From Lineus longissimus (taxonomy: Eukaryota > Nemertea > Pilidiophora > Heteronemertea > Lineidae), in the NCBI RefSeq assembly GCF_910592395.1, contig NC_088324.1:5236953-5300952 (forward strand): a stretch of 64,000 nucleotides of DNA. Reading direction: 5' to 3'. The translations under genes were made by a program, and so were the position numbers. Every line of letters begins with the position of its first letter. Within the stretch, counting starts at the first letter, position 1. The notes beneath the pieces are model-generated. The model did not search any database and was not told where the DNA came from. It worked only from the letters and a program-made list of their open reading frames with translations. Shown here piece after piece: positions 42,641 through 55,218 of this stretch.

Positions 42641-43121
42641 GTGAGTAATCATTTTGCTTGGATTGAGATGGTTTTGGGTGGGCTAGTCATTGATAAGATT
42701 CAGGATACAACTTATGTTGCCTTCCTCGACCGGAGTATGTGGGTTCGTTTTGCATGTCAGAGGACTGAAAGAGACAGAAGACGAGGTGTGACCAATTATG
42801 ATCACCCAACAATTTTTGTGAACATCTGATCATGAAACATGAGAGGTGCATTGTGGGACGACTTTTCTGAGAAACACATGCTATGAATTTTAAAACAATT
42901 TATTTTCGTTATTCTATCATTTAGAAGACTAATTTTTATGGTTGGTGTTATAATTAGGCCTATGATTATAAGATATGGATTTTTTTAAAGGATAAAAATA
43001 GGTTTCATTGTTGACCTTCACCTTCACCTCGTGTCATTTTGCCGCCAATTTCAACCATCACACCAGGCCCACAGATCACTATCCTATATTTCTCCAATAT
43101 ATTTGTTCTTCTGACGCTAAA

Positions 43122-43367
43122 ATGGCTAATGAAAGGGTGGTACCTCCATCCATAAATGACCGCTGTGTTCTCCTCGAGAAAAGCATTGAGGAGTCTCAAA
43201 AACAGAGGGAGGAGAACAGAACAATATTGGGGTTGTTGGAGGAAGAAAGGCGACAGAACGCTGAACTGCTAAAGAAAATCCAGGCACAAAGCGAGAAGAC
43301 ACCGAGTCCTAACCGTTCCAGTAAACGACAACAAAAGCAGAAGCTGCAGATTTCTTCCCCTTGCCAG
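43122..43367 (+). CDS. First exon of a Gag-like coiled-coil protein, copy A
   Basis: The ATG at 43122 opens 82 codons to a CCAG|GTTAGA donor in phase 0. The protein is a Glu/Lys/Gln-rich coiled coil (LEKSIEESQKQREENRTIL, LLEEERRQNAELLKKI). The copy in unit B (49354) has the same start but a TAG at 49513-49515. In unit A the following exons are absent, so this copy is an isolated fragment. Confidence 0.55.
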
Positions 43368-43613
43368 GTTAGAATGTTTACATTTTACTAATTTGCAATT
43401 TACATCTAGGGCCAGTATGATAATGATCTACGATCTAGCCTAGGCTGATATAGTACATGATCTAGCATTGTCTATCATTCATTGTTGTCTATATAGGCCT
43501 AGATCCACATGCCCTTGGGAGTGGGACAACGTTTGCATAACCATAACGTAGTGTTGGCCGATCGTCACGTCACCACGCATTTTACATTTAAACATTACCG
43601 TTAGGCGTTGGAA

Positions 43614-44545
43614 GTTATTGTATTGCCACGTCATGAGAAGATTGCGCATTGTAGATCGCCACTTTTTAAAGGGAATTAGCGTCATGACGTAAATGGCGAT
43701 AAAAGGAACAAGTGGCATATTACGAGTTCTGACGTTAGGCCATTTTGTAGGACTAGGCCTAGGTGTTGGCGCCATTCTCTGTCTTAGGCAGGTCTCACGG
43801 CTGGGACGGAATTCGTCTCCATGGTTTACTTGCCATGCGCTTTTGGCCAAGACACTTTGTTTGTGAAGATATTGATTAGGACACTTTGTTTATTATTGAC
43901 AAAATCTGATATTTAGCCAACCTCACGTGGCGCCAGGTTTCTCCTGTTAACTTAATATGCCACCAAGTTTCTGTAAGTATACATTCTTTGCTGTGTAGTG
44001 TACTGTATGATGAATAATGGATGTTTTTCTGTGACCTGTTTCTGAGGCTGCTGGTCTCTGGTCAGTTACATTGGGCCTACCTGGCCATTGTATGTACTTC
44101 AGGTGGCTGCGGTAATTTGCAGCCTCTTTTTCGCCTGTCTACAGGTTTGTTGCCGCTATATTAGGCTTGTGTATGTTCTATGATTGGTTGCAATCAGTTT
44201 AGCAACTATTTTACTTAGCGGGTGTGGATCTTTATCAATTTAACCCACTGTAGTTATTATTTGGTGTCAGTTCTGAACTTCCTTTCGGTTCTGACCATGC
44301 TTCTTGCATTAGTGTAGTTTCATTCCGTGTTCCTAGGTGGAAGCACCTACTGGTCTAATTTGAAGACACTGGTTGTGCCTTTGTCTTTCTGGTGTTTAAT
44401 GATTGTATTTGACTTTTCATGTTTGTGTGGCAATATATTTATGCCTTGTAATTAATTTGTATTTGCAGTTAACCTCTTCTTATAATAAAGAAACCGTCTG
44501 AAGAATTTGGTCTTTGAGTTGAACCTTCTGCGTCCACACTAGGCC
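43614..44545. other. Tail between units A and B
   Basis: This segment is absent from the end of unit B. It contains no convincing ORF. AATAAAG at about 44483 could be a polyadenylation signal. Confidence 0.4.
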
Positions 44546-47500
44546 TACACTCCCTAGCATTTTGCCTACCTAGTCGGTCGGATTTATAAGTAAATGTCAC
44601 CGACACTGCCCTTTTGGGTCACTGCGCAAAAACTACTTGGCCGATTTCTTGAATACTGTGGCATCTCGGCTGGTGGAGTTTGGACTTGGAGGCGCCTCTT
44701 GACCTTGTTCTTTGGTCGCTTTCTTCTTGGTGCAGTGCACAAAATACACATCATGACATATGCCCATGGAATAAAATTAATGTATTTCTAAACAATGAAC
44801 TTCCAATCCATTCCTCATGGGTTTCCATGAGGGAAGTCCATGAGAAAAGTAAAGCCCGGTTAAACCCCCTACCATGGTGGTTACAAAGCTAGCTTATTTT
44901 GTGCCATTTCTTTCCAGAGGAAGACCAGAGACATTTACAAAGAACTTGCCAAGAAGGATGACTTTGATGATTACAACTTTGAAGAAATGTAGTCGGACTC
45001 GAGGGCAAGTTATAATGCCTTGCATCTGGTTGAAATGGATTTGAGGCAAACAGGAAAGGGATGAATGTATTGATTTTCGGTTTGTTTCTGTTTCATTTAG
45101 TAATTCTATTCTATCAGGATTAGGATTAGGAATGATGCTGGTGAAGTCACTGCTGAATACCAACAAAATTTATCTTAACAAATGGTGGCAATGGCAGATA
45201 GACTAGTGTGTGAGAATGAATCGCAACAAATGATGTCAATGTTGAATAAATAACAACAAATTCATCCTAACATATGTGACATCGATCACTGGTCAAGTAC
45301 GGTGCTATGCTACACCAGTGTGAACTCTTTTAAGTGCGGTTCTATGCTAAAAAGAGAGTTGCATATCGCATATCGAGTTGCATATAGACTCCCCTGACGA
45401 TTAGCCAAAACATGTGTTAGTACAGACATGAGACTGGTACTGTAAACCCTGAAATTTTTGTGAGAAAGTTTCAAAACGAGTGAATCGAGGGAAAATTCAA
45501 CCTCTATTTTTATTTACTTTTAAAATTAATTGCCTCTTTTCTCAGGTTTAATTCTGTCACCAACAAGGACGTCACCCAGCGCATCATCATGGCTGTGATT
45601 GATGTCAGTGGGAAAGGCGACTTTCCACATTTGCATATTGAAGGTAGGTTTTTGTATTTCAACACCAGTAACATTAGTAAGCAGAAAAAGTTCTTCAAAA
45701 AAATACAGTTTCACGTTTGTGAATGCTACAGCTGTGATTCAGTCTTCTAGAAACAACTGTGAAACAAGACAACTACATGTACCCACTGCTGGTCCTTCTC
45801 AAAAACAAATATTCTCACAACCAGGCAATTCCTGATTTTTGTACAATGTACATGTAGTTCAGTTAAATCACTGTGATTTTGAATATCTTGCCAGGCGATT
45901 ATTGCTAGAATAGAAATGCCTGACGTTGAAAAGATTTGAGTGTTGTTGGTGACATGATGATGCGAGATAAGGTGCAAGAGGCTACTTTTGCAAGTCCTGG
46001 ACTATTCTACTATTCATTACAAATTGAATAACATTTGCACTTTGCTGACACCTGCAAAAAGTTCCATTGTTGCTCCTTTGTAATTGATACGAATATCGTT
46101 ACAGAGGCATTAAGGATCTACTTCCGAAGCCTGAGAAACCAGCATAAACATCAATCGAAGGTCGTAGACAATGCCCATAAGGTTAAGTGCCGCCGGCAAA
46201 TACGTCTCAGAGAGGTTAGTATTTTTTGACTGACTGCCAGCCGTTTCTTTCTGACATGTCTGATCCCATGCTGGATAGATTAAGCGTGCACAGAAAATTA
46301 CTACTTGTATCATTGGTGGACAGTTGCTAAATATGGTCCAATCTGCAGGCTGCTTGGTAGCTTGTTGAAATCCTATTTGTCTTAGATTGTTGCAGTACAT
46401 CTTGCATCTCGGAGGTTAGTTATGCAAATTGATGATGCAGAGTGCACAATGCCATGCTGGAGTGTACAGCACACCCGTTGCACTAGAAAGTGAAAGTATT
46501 GCATTCAGTTTTGGTGTGTTTTCCCTTGTATTTTGCAGAAGTGTGAACAACTCGAAAGAGCTCTGCCAGCGAGCGGTTGGGACGAAGAAGGAGTAAGGAA
46601 AGCGGAAGGAATCATGGCCCCCGAATTCATGAGTTCCGAAGAAAGTGACGTTGAAATTAGTGATAAGACGGGGATTGAAACTAATGTTTTTGTTGTTAAA
46701 CGCCTCAAGTGGGAGTCGAAAAAAATGCGTAGCATAAAAAAGAAGTTGCGCAAAATCTGTGATGAGTCACGTTCTGCAAGACAAACAACGATGATGACAA
46801 CAAGAGTGCGAGACAGGATATATTCAAATCGGCCAGCTCCTGCAGCTGTTCATGCCCTAAGCTGGACTGTGTGCGTTCGGCCAAGGAACGACCAACCAAC
46901 CTCGAAGAGCAGCAGTAATCCCTTTTGCTTTGGTGTGGCGTACGTTGTGATTGTCCGTTACCTGGGCACAATTTGTTTACTGTTAGGGCTATTGAGTCTA
47001 ATCTTGGTGCACATGTACACATGTATCTTTATGTATTGTCACCTTCGAGACCAATTTCTGTCCGGTCAAATTTTCAGTTTGCCCATAAGGTGGCTAAGAC
47101 CAAATCTAAACTGCTGACTTACAATTGTTTACATGTAATATAGCTTAGGAAGATTACCTTGACCCTCTTGGTGCAGCAAAGGATACATCACATTTCATAC
47201 CAACTTTGGTTTGACATTTGTACTATATACATATGTAGCATATGTTTCTTAACCAGGATTAATTCCTTAACCAGGATAAAATCCGAAGTGGTGTGACGTC
47301 AAGAGCACGTGATTGCCTAATGAGCTCAGCTGGTTTTGAAAATCCGACCGTGACGGACCTGCTGTTGGGCAGCTCTGGTGTTCGGCATATTTGGTTTCGA
47401 AATCAGCGCTATTATTGTGGATTGTGCACTATAGTAGTACATGCACTTGGCTCAGTGAGTTAGTGTATAGCCGGGGAGTAACCCTTCTTGGCGAGGGTAG

Positions 47501-49852
47501 GCTCAAGGCTGCCGGAATGCCTGATTCGTCAGGATGGCCGAGGCGATAAGCCGGGCGTGACCTTGTTGGACAAGGGGGCCAGGCTGTCGGAATGTTTGAT
47601 TCGTCAAGATGGCCGAGGTGATAAGCTAGAGGACCGACTCTCGAAAGTGCAAATCACGGGTTATCCTGTTTGGTTGGGATATGCCCGAGGGCAGGCCATG
47701 CTAGGTTTGCCCAGATGAGACATAAGAAAGTAGAATGGTAGCACGGGCGCTGTTTGAGCTTGTGCAGAGTAATGTAGAATAAGTCATTGAGGAACCAAGG
47801 TGGGGAGTTGTCAGCACTGGCCGCCTTTGGGAAATAAGTTTTGTGGCCGCAATGGGCGTTTTGATAAAGTGAAGTAGGAAGTTGATGGCGCTGAACCGAG
47901 TGGGTTGTTTAGTTATATGTATATGTATGTTTCCGTACATCAAGTGAGTATACCATTATCGAGCTTAGTGCATAATGTTGCAGTGCATTTACATGTATGT
48001 TCAAGACTAACGGGTTTTTGGTTATAGACATACCGGGGCCAACTCGGTCAGGCACGGAAAGTTGGTGCCCCTTTTAAGAAATACGTGTCGATTGTGTGAC
48101 TGCGAGGTTGGTCGGGCTCTAGGCGGTGTGTTTTTATGTGGTTAGAAGGAAGGTAACCAAGCCGTAGCTATTCTATTGTTAGGCTGGATTCGGTTATGAT
48201 TTTGACAGAGTCGTTTCATTGTCTCGTCGGATTAGTAGTTAGTGGTTTTTGGTAAACAGGTTTCATGTTGTTGTTTATGGAAGTTGGAATAGTTGACAAT
48301 CTTAGGGGGTTTATTTATGTGGTTGATAGCCCATGCTATTTTTACTGATCTGATGGGGGATAAAGTGGTCGGCTGTAGTACTGGTTCACTGGACGTGAAC
48401 GTCATTTTGGGCGGGGTAAGCGGGTCAGGCAACAGGTGTATTTAGTGGGAATGACATTCTATTGTTAGGAATGTAATAAGTTCTGTAAGTTTCCTGAGGT
48501 TTTTTACATATATGTCTCAAGGAAATCAGGTTTAGTAGTTTTAGGGCGTGCACCACCGGCCTTGGAACTTTAAGGATTGCATATTTGGGTGAGGCCGTTG
48601 GTTAAAATTGTGTGAACACGTCGGGTTCTGAACACTCGCTTGTTGGTTTCGGTGGGATCATGTTGTCTCCGAAGTGTTGGTTGGTAGAGGGTCACTCCCT
48701 GTTGGGGGCAGATATGCTGCCTGTAATAAAGAGGTTCAAAAGTTTGAATCCAGATGAATTCGCTCGGGCCCTGGAGTTGTTGGCCAGTATTACGGAATAA
48801 CACCTGCTGCATTCATATGCGAAGGATGAGTTGGACAGAGAGGCAGTGGCGCTCATGGGTCAGGAGGCATCGGTGAGTAATCATTTTGCTTGGATTGAGA
48901 TGGTTTTGGGTGGGCTAGTCATTGATAAGATTCAGGATGCAACTTATGTTGCCTTCCTCGACCGGAGTATGTGGGTTCGTTTTGCATGTCAGAGGACTGA
49001 AAGAGACAGAAGACGAGGTGTGACCAATTATGATCACCCAACAATTTTTGTGAACATCTGATCATGAAACAGGAGAGGTGCATTGTGGGACGACTTTTCT
49101 GAGAAACACATGCTATGAATTTTAAAACAATTTATTTTCGTTATTCTATCATTTAGAAGACTATTTTTTATGGTTGGTGTTATAATTAGGCCTATGATTA
49201 TAAGATATGGAATTATTTATAGGATAAAAATAGGTTTCATTGTTGACCTTCACCTTCACCTCGTGTCATTTTGCCGCCAATTTCAACCATCACACCAGGC
49301 CCACAGATCACTATCCTATATTTCTCCAATATATTTGTTCTTCTGACGCTAAAATGGCTAATGAAAGGGTGGTACCTCCATCCATAAATGAACGCTGTGT
49401 TCTCCTCGAGAAAAGCATTGAGGAGTCTCAAAAACAGAGGGAGGAGAACAGAACAATATTGGGGTTGTTGGAGGAAGAAAGGCGACAGAACGCTGAACTG
49501 CTAAAGAAAATCTAGGCACAAAGCGAGAAGACGCCGAGTCCTAACCGTTCCAGTAAACGACAACAAAAGCAGAAGCTGCAGATTTCTTCCCCTTGCCAGG
49601 TTAGAATGTTTACATTTTACTAATTTACAATTTACATCTAGGGCCAGTATGATAATGATCTACGATCTAGCCTAGGCTGATATAGTACATGATCTAGCAT
49701 TGTCTATCATTCATTGTTGTCTATATAGGCCTAGATCCACATGCCCTTGGGAGTGGGACAACGTTTGCATAACCATAATGTAGTGTTGGCCGATCGTCAC
49801 GTCACCACGCATTTTACATTTAAACATTACCGTTAGGCGTTGGAAGTTATTA
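44546..49852. repeat. Segmental duplication, unit B
   Basis: Collinear with unit A from TACACTCCCTAGCATTTTGCC to GGCGTTGGAAGTTATT. It lacks the pogo transposon and preserves its empty TA target at 45273-45274. Relative to A it keeps the 46105-46214 exon but lost about 40 bp after 44990, including a splice donor. Confidence 0.93.
44918..47117 (+). pseudogene. Unidentified multi-exon gene, copy B
   Basis: Exons 44918-44988, 45546-45643, 46105-46214 and from 46539 are the counterparts of copy A. The first exon reads through (DDFDDYNFEE), with no stop. Its donor, GTAAGT in A, has become GTAGTC through a small deletion, so splicing to the next exon should fail. The third exon (ALRIYFRSLRNQHKHQSKVV) joins in phase between its neighbours. 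Copies A and B therefore carry different disabling lesions. The family is not recognised. Confidence 0.6.
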
Positions 49853-51509
49853 GTGTTGGTTGTTAAAGGGTCACTCCCTGCTGGGGGCAGATACGCTGCC
49901 TGTGATAAAGAGGTTCAAAAGTTTGAATCCAGATGAATTCGCTCGGGCCCCGGAGTTGTTGGCCAGTATTACGGAAAAACACCTGCTGCATTCATATGCG
50001 AAGGATGAGTTGGACAGAGAGGCAGTGACGCTCATGGGTCACGAGGCATCGGTGAGTAATTATTTTGCTTGGATTGAGATGGTTTTGGGTGGGGTAGTCA
50101 TTGATAAGATTCAGGATGCAACTTATGTTGCCTTCCTCGACCGGAGCATGTGGGTTCGTTTTGCATGAAAATCTTCGTACACTCAGCGTACACATTGACC
50201 TTTCCAGCAGGGGAAATATTTCAGGAACTTATCATCGGTTATGGATAAGGATTGTTTACAGTAAAGGAAGGAAGGGAAACTTTGCTGAACAACGGAATAG
50301 GCCGACGCAGGTGGAAAGATTGGTCATTGTTTCATAAATGCGTCAAAATATCATGTGTTGGTGATGACGATGGGAATGCTAAGGGGGGAAATTACTTGGG
50401 TTTACGTTTGGCAGGCAGTGTTTGCCCGGAAGTTGGTCTGGTTTTGATGGCTTACAATTTTTATTTGTTTGTTGTAGTCTCTGTTGGAGATCGTCGATGC
50501 GGATGATACGATTGAGAACCGCCGATATATGTTGCACTGTGCCGTGCTTCAGGCCAATAGTCTTCCCGCGGTGTCGGAGCCAGGGTTAGTTCAGCAGGAG
50601 GCTACGGGGAGCGCAAAGGCGAGCACGAGTGGTGGGAAGTCATCGGCGAAGGGAGTAAAGAGGGTGAGTTTCCGTTTTAAAGTAGTGGTTTGTTCCCCGT
50701 AGTGTTTGCGGAGTTCTTCGCAAGTGGGATTAATTTGGTAGTATCATGTTGGTCCGGGTCTGTGCTGGGAGGTGTGTTCAACGTTTAACATTCAACCCAT
50801 ACGTAAACAGTAATGTTTTATATTGTTGCAGGGAGTGGCGGATGACGCCAAGTTGGACGCGAAGGAGCCGGCTGTTGGGCTGTCGTCAGCATCGTCGGTA
50901 TCGTCGTCGAGGCTGGAGGAACTCGAGAAGTCTCTTAAGCAGATGAAGGAGACTCAGGACAAGGGTTCAGTCGTCACAGCTCTTAAGCAGGTGAGAACCA
51001 TAGCATTACGCAAGAGTACGGATAATGGTGTGCTGCTGGCGGCGATGGAGATGCTGTACGACACCGCTCTAAGGGTGGATCACGAGGACGTTGATTAATT
51101 CAAGGTGGCGCTTAAGATGTGCCGGGAGAATGACTCCGGGGGTCAGCTACAATCACTGGTGACTTGTCTGGTCGGAACTGACCAGGCGCGGAAAGCACAG
51201 GCGGCGGTGGACTCTTGGCGTAAGGCTAAGAAGAAGGAAGAAAGAGAAAAGGAGAAGAAGAAGGAGAAAAAGAACGAGCCGGTTTTTTCGGGGTATAACG
51301 CGCCACAAAATTTTGGGGTTGGATATAATAGCTTCAGCAGAAGGGGCTTCAGAGGGAGGCGAAACTTCCGTAGTGCTTTTGGGAGAGGTGGGCCCAGCCC
51401 ATACGCAAGAAATTGCTACATCTGCGGGTCAAGTGAGCACCTATTTCGCTCATGCCTTCAGTATCTGTCGGGTTCCGCTACTACGAGTAATAGTCCAAAG
51501 ACCGAGTAA
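49354..51509 (+). pseudogene. Gag-like gene with a CCHC zinc knuckle
   Basis: Blocks 49354-49598 (coiled coil, TAG at 49513), about 49870-50051, 50478-50663 and 50832-51509 have compatible GT-AG borders. The third reads SLLEIVDADDTIENRRYM. The fourth has a Ser-rich coil (SSRLEELEKSLKQMKE), a helical domain interrupted by TAA at 51096-51098, a Lys/Glu-rich stretch, a Gly/Arg/Phe-rich region (RRGFRGRRNFRSAFGRGG) and one CX2CX4HX4C knuckle (CYICGSSEHLFRSC) before TAA 51507-51509. Knuckle and layout suggest a retroelement Gag, possibly DIRS-like. No polymerase or recombinase gene follows, and a host CCHC protein cannot be excluded. Confidence 0.55.
49853..50167. repeat. Third, partial copy of the unit (exon region)
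   Basis: AGTGTTGGTTGTTAAAGGGTCACTCCC ... matches unit A from about 42437 and diverges after TTCGTTTTGCATG at 50167. It is joined directly to the end of unit B, so the array is A, B, then a partial C. Confidence 0.85.
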
Positions 51510-52689
51510 TACATGTAACTCTAGGTTGGGATATTAGTCAATGATGAAATGTTTCTTGGAGATATGTAGGTTAGTGAGCATTTACAAGAATAGTTGAATG
51601 TTAAATTGAAGAGATGAGGCATATACAGGTGATAGCTACAAGTGTGGTACTATACGACATGTCTCTGGCCCTGTACGTGCCCAAGTTGTCACATTGCATC
51701 ATGATATGGGGCCATACTTTTAGTATGTACATGTATGCACATTTTCCCTGTTTTTGCCCCCTGTACGCATGAGTAGATACAAAATAATGTACAGCAAACA
51801 CATAAGAGTATGCATTTTTACACTGATTTCCCATACCCCCCCCCCCCCCCTGATGCGTACATATTATAAAAGTATGGCCCCTACGGATGATACTCAAAAC
51901 GGCACTATTTTTGAGATGGTCCATGGAGTTATAAAAATGTGTTTGTTTTCATGTACCGTATATTTGTTACTTTTTAGATTTTAGGCTAGAGTAGTGTTTC
52001 TTAAAGAAACTTAGGTTAGGGTTTTTAGATTAGCAACGGCAGGGTAACCTGAGAAAAAAGACATGGGAGTCGCCTTATCTGTATGGATAATAGAAAGTGT
52101 TTGAAAAAAAACAGGGAGCATTTTTAGAGGGGCAGAGCCGCTGCGCCGTTCTATTTTAAGCTAGAAGAAATTCGAGACTTGGGGTATTAGCTGTATGTAT
52201 ATTGAGAGCTTAATAGATCCAATTCTATCTCCTTAAAGCTTGATGCAGAATGTCTTTAAGAAAACCCAATTAATTAACCATCTATTCTAAGCCAAACTGA
52301 ACCCCTGCCTTGTTGTTCATGTAAAAATTATTGATACAGTCAACTTTATACATCTTTGCTTCTCAGGTATCTAAAAACTAAATTTTTGTATGATTTTATA
52401 TTGCAAGAGAAATAAATATATTCTAATTTTGAAATTTAGTCTTCATTTTTTGTAATAACTATGAATTCAGTCATTAAAGGATGTGACTAAAGTGTCCTTT
52501 GGCAGTACAGTATTCTAATCTTGCCTTGTCAAAACTGCCTAAAATTTTGACATGGTTGCCTTTACATTTACATTATGCTTCAAGGCATTGCTTGCCCAAA
52601 TGCATAATGGTTAAAGGTCCTGAAAAGTACCCATAAAGGAGTCTGAAATGTGTATTCAAGGGTCATTTACTGGACCCTTAAAGATTCTG
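51510..52689. other. Non-coding sequence with a poly-C run
   Basis: No gene is recognised. A (C)n run of about 14 lies at 51837-51850. AT-rich sequence with several AATAAA-like words follows the Gag-like gene. Confidence 0.45.
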
Positions 52690-52980
52690 AAATGTGGGGA
52701 ACCACAATAAAGCATCATTACGGACTGCTTAAATGTGACTTAAATTCAACCTTTACCAAGCTTTAAAGGTTATGAAAGGTTTATTTCAGGCATCATTAAG
52801 TTTGCTTTAAGTGGCATTTACGTGGCCATTAAACCTGCTGAAAGGAAGGGGCCATAAAGCACCTTTACTCACTGCTCAAAGGCGACTTAAAATCCAATCT
52901 TTAAAGCAACTTAAAGGCGTTGAAAGGTTACATTTCAGGCACCTTTACGTCAGCTTTATGCCTGCTTAAAAATCGCATTT
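52690..52980. repeat. Two diverged copies of an approximately 155-bp unit
   Basis: Segments near 52693-52812 and 52848-52979 share the ordered words AATAAAGCA/CATAAAGCA, GACTTAAA, AAAGGTTA, ATTTCAGGCA and GGCATTT/CGCATTT. They are old tandem copies rich in TTAAAGG and TTTAAAG, of unknown function, directly upstream of a small ORF. Confidence 0.6.
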
Positions 52981-53038
52981 CGCCCTGTGTATGAGACAGT
53001 AACAACTGAAAGATGCGAGTCGGGAGAATAGGGGGTAT

Positions 53039-53248
53039 GTGAAAAGAAAGCTTGAGTATTGGGAAGAAGAAATCTATGAAAAGCGTGCAAGGGTTGAACC
53101 TGATATACCAGCGGTTGACCCAAATGAACTAAATGTTGATGATATGACTGTAGAGGAAATGAAAGCAAAACTGGTTTCACTTGGAGTCAAGAATAGATAC
53201 AAAAAACCTGAAAAAATCACAAAACTGCTGAAGAAACATCTGATGTAA
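53039..53248 (+). CDS. Small basic protein or exon with a SAP-like motif
   Basis: The frame of about 69 codons (MKRKLEYWEEEIYEKRARV at the start, reading the first GTG as a start; an upstream splice site is also possible) ends at TAA 53246-53248. The C-terminal half, VDDMTVEEMKAKLVSLGVK followed by KKPEKITKLLKKHL, has the helix-turn-helix pattern of SAP DNA-binding motifs (leucines at the usual spacing, a Gly before the second helix). Such motifs occur in chromatin proteins and in some transposon proteins. No ATG with good context lies at the start, so it is probably one exon. Confidence 0.45.
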   Translation: MKRKLEYWEEEIYEKRARVEPDIPAVDPNELNVDDMTVEEMKAKLVSLGVKNRYKKPEKITKLLKKHLM

Positions 53249-53891
53249 AGTTTTGTAAAATCATGTGCTATTTGATAGCAATACTAGTCTGCTTATTGTG
53301 CAAGTATCCGAGATTTTCATTTCATGGTGCCCAAAATGTTCATGTAATGAAATGCCAATTGGCCAGCCATCTGTGGATGATAATCCTTGGAAGAGGCAAA
53401 CCACTGGAAGTAAAAGTTGGCCTTAGTCCTGAGGGGTCATCTATACTAATTGTGCTGATGGTTGCAAGCTATTTGAAAAAAGAAAACTTTTTGGAGAATG
53501 CTCGACAAAAAGGTGCTGGGGTCAAGCGTGGCCCTGGGGAAGAGGGGTGGGAAGAAAAGTCTTCCGAGTGATGTCACTCAAGCTATATACGGTATGAGCT
53601 TCTCAACTGTTCGCTCCTAGCTCCAATGTTCTGCCTTTTGATTTTAGACCATTCTTTTATCAATTCTTCAACATTCTATTTTCCCTGATGTCCAATTTCT
53701 GAATACTTTCCTATACTTTAAATTCATGTGGATTGAAACCAGATCATCCAAACTCAATTCTAGTCAGATGGTTGACCCTTGCCAAACAATGCAGATTGAA
53801 ACTGCACTACGTACCTATGAACACGTTTGATTGCACCGTCTTTTTTGTGGTGAAAAACACATATTGAAACATAATCTCTCCTTGTCTTCAG
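53249..53891. other. Gap with weak ORFs
   Basis: An open frame of about 100 codons at 53263-53571 shows no recognisable motif and atypical composition. I do not call it a gene. The gap ends in TTGTCTTCAG, a good acceptor. Confidence 0.3.
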
Positions 53892-54070
53892 CTTATATTC
53901 TGGATGGTCAGAGAAGCAAGGATTACACTGGTGCGCCAATGACCAGAGTTGACGTCACAAAGAAGATAAACAGCTGCTGTTTCAATGCTGCCCCACCACC
54001 AAAACAAAAGAACGCTAAGGATACATCAGCCAAGGGACGTACTGACGACCACTATCCTGAACAGAGTTAG
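53892..54070 (+). CDS. C-terminal exon of an unidentified protein
   Basis: After TTGTCTTCAG the frame reads about 58 codons (DGQRSKDYTGAPMTRVDVTK ... KGRTDDHYPEQS) to TAG 54068-54070. It is hydrophilic and Lys-rich with no known motif. The upstream exon is not identified. Confidence 0.35.
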
Positions 54071-54539
54071 AGTGTGTGTGTTGGGGGGGGGGGGCTGATC
54101 TTAAAATGTAATTCATGTTCAGTGATAATACATATCGTCGTCGTCGGATGAAAACCTCGTTTACGCATTTTTGGCTATTATTAGATTTCCACATGGGAAG
54201 AGACTGAAGTGACTGGGCAGGTCATGTAACTAGGTTTGTAGTTAATGAACCAATGGAAATACCTAAAAATGTCATGTGACACCACCTTGGATACAAAATG
54301 GTGGCTGAAGCTGTCAGGGAAGACCTCAAATACACATTCTTCGATTTGTCCCCACTTTTTTGTAAGTAAGCTGTAATGACACAAGTAATTGTTGCATTCT
54401 TGTGATAAAATATATATCAGAGGATGCATAGAGTCACAAATTACCGAAAAATACACATCAATAATCATGACAAAATCAATGTCATCACTGGGTAAAAAAT
54501 GTACTTAAACAATGAGATTCAGTACATTGCATAATGCAT

Positions 54540-54701
54540 TGTGTGCATGCATATAGAAGTTTTTCCATGACCATGGATGACCAAGCACCTGCATGGAATG
54601 CAGATACGAGTTTTTCCAATTGTGTGCATGCATATACAAGTTTTTCCATGACCATGGATGACCAAGCACCTGCATGGAATGCAGATACAAGTTTTTCCAA
54701 T
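54540..54701. repeat. 81-bp tandem repeat, two copies
   Basis: GTGTGCATGCATATA(G/C)AAG followed by TTTTTCCATGACCATGGATG repeats with an 81-bp period and two or three differences. It lies in the left non-coding part of the TIR-bounded transposon. ORFs crossing it are by-products. Confidence 0.93.
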
Positions 54702-55218
54702 GGAATGTATTGTCTGCTCATGGATGTTTGTTAACTCCTGCTTCACATTGTCTGGTGCTAATGCTAGGTTAAGCCCAGGCCTAGGCCTAGATTTATGACT
54801 ATGATGAGTTTGAAGCAATTTCCTTTTGCTATAGGTTGTAAGATTAGGCCCAAAGTTAGTTCTAGCAGGCTGTGTTGATTGATTAGGCCTACTCTGGAAA
54901 TGTTCCCATTAACCCTTAAAGGGTCGACTATAATGTAGTCTCCCGTTTAGGGGAATCCCCATCCAGCTGCTGCCGGGAATCCCTGTGATGCGGACTGTGC
55001 TATGCATTGTGAATCCAGAAATACGAGTGTAATCATTTAAATACCTGAACCAGCTTCAGGCAAATTATTGAAAAGTTGGGAGATTGGAAGTTTGCACTTA
55101 TCTTGTTGGTATTCCCGAACATGAAACTGAAGGTTTTGTGGATTTGTTTGATTTTCAAATAGGAATTGTTCACAACTGTGTTACATTGTATTTATTAATT
55201 CCTTTTCAGGAGTGAAAA

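Larger units (their letters stand above)
35894..43613. repeat. Segmental duplication, unit A
   Basis: From TACACCCCCTAGCATTTTGCC this segment aligns collinearly with 44546-49852 at roughly 98-99% by eye. The differences are a pogo transposon present only in A (36662-38874 plus one TA), about 580 bp around 38965-39545 present only in A, and a 394-bp piece present only in B. Both copies contain the same exons of an unidentified gene and of a Gag-like gene. Confidence 0.93.

Noticed and set aside
52000-52030. TTAGGGTTTTTAG as telomere-like sequence
   Set aside because: Only a single partial unit is present, not a tandem array.
53263-53571. 102-codon ORF
   Set aside because: No motif, unusual composition and no splice support; not called a gene.
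54534-54734. ORFs on both strands over the 81-bp repeat
   Set aside because: The period is a multiple of three, so frames stay open by chance; no family resemblance.
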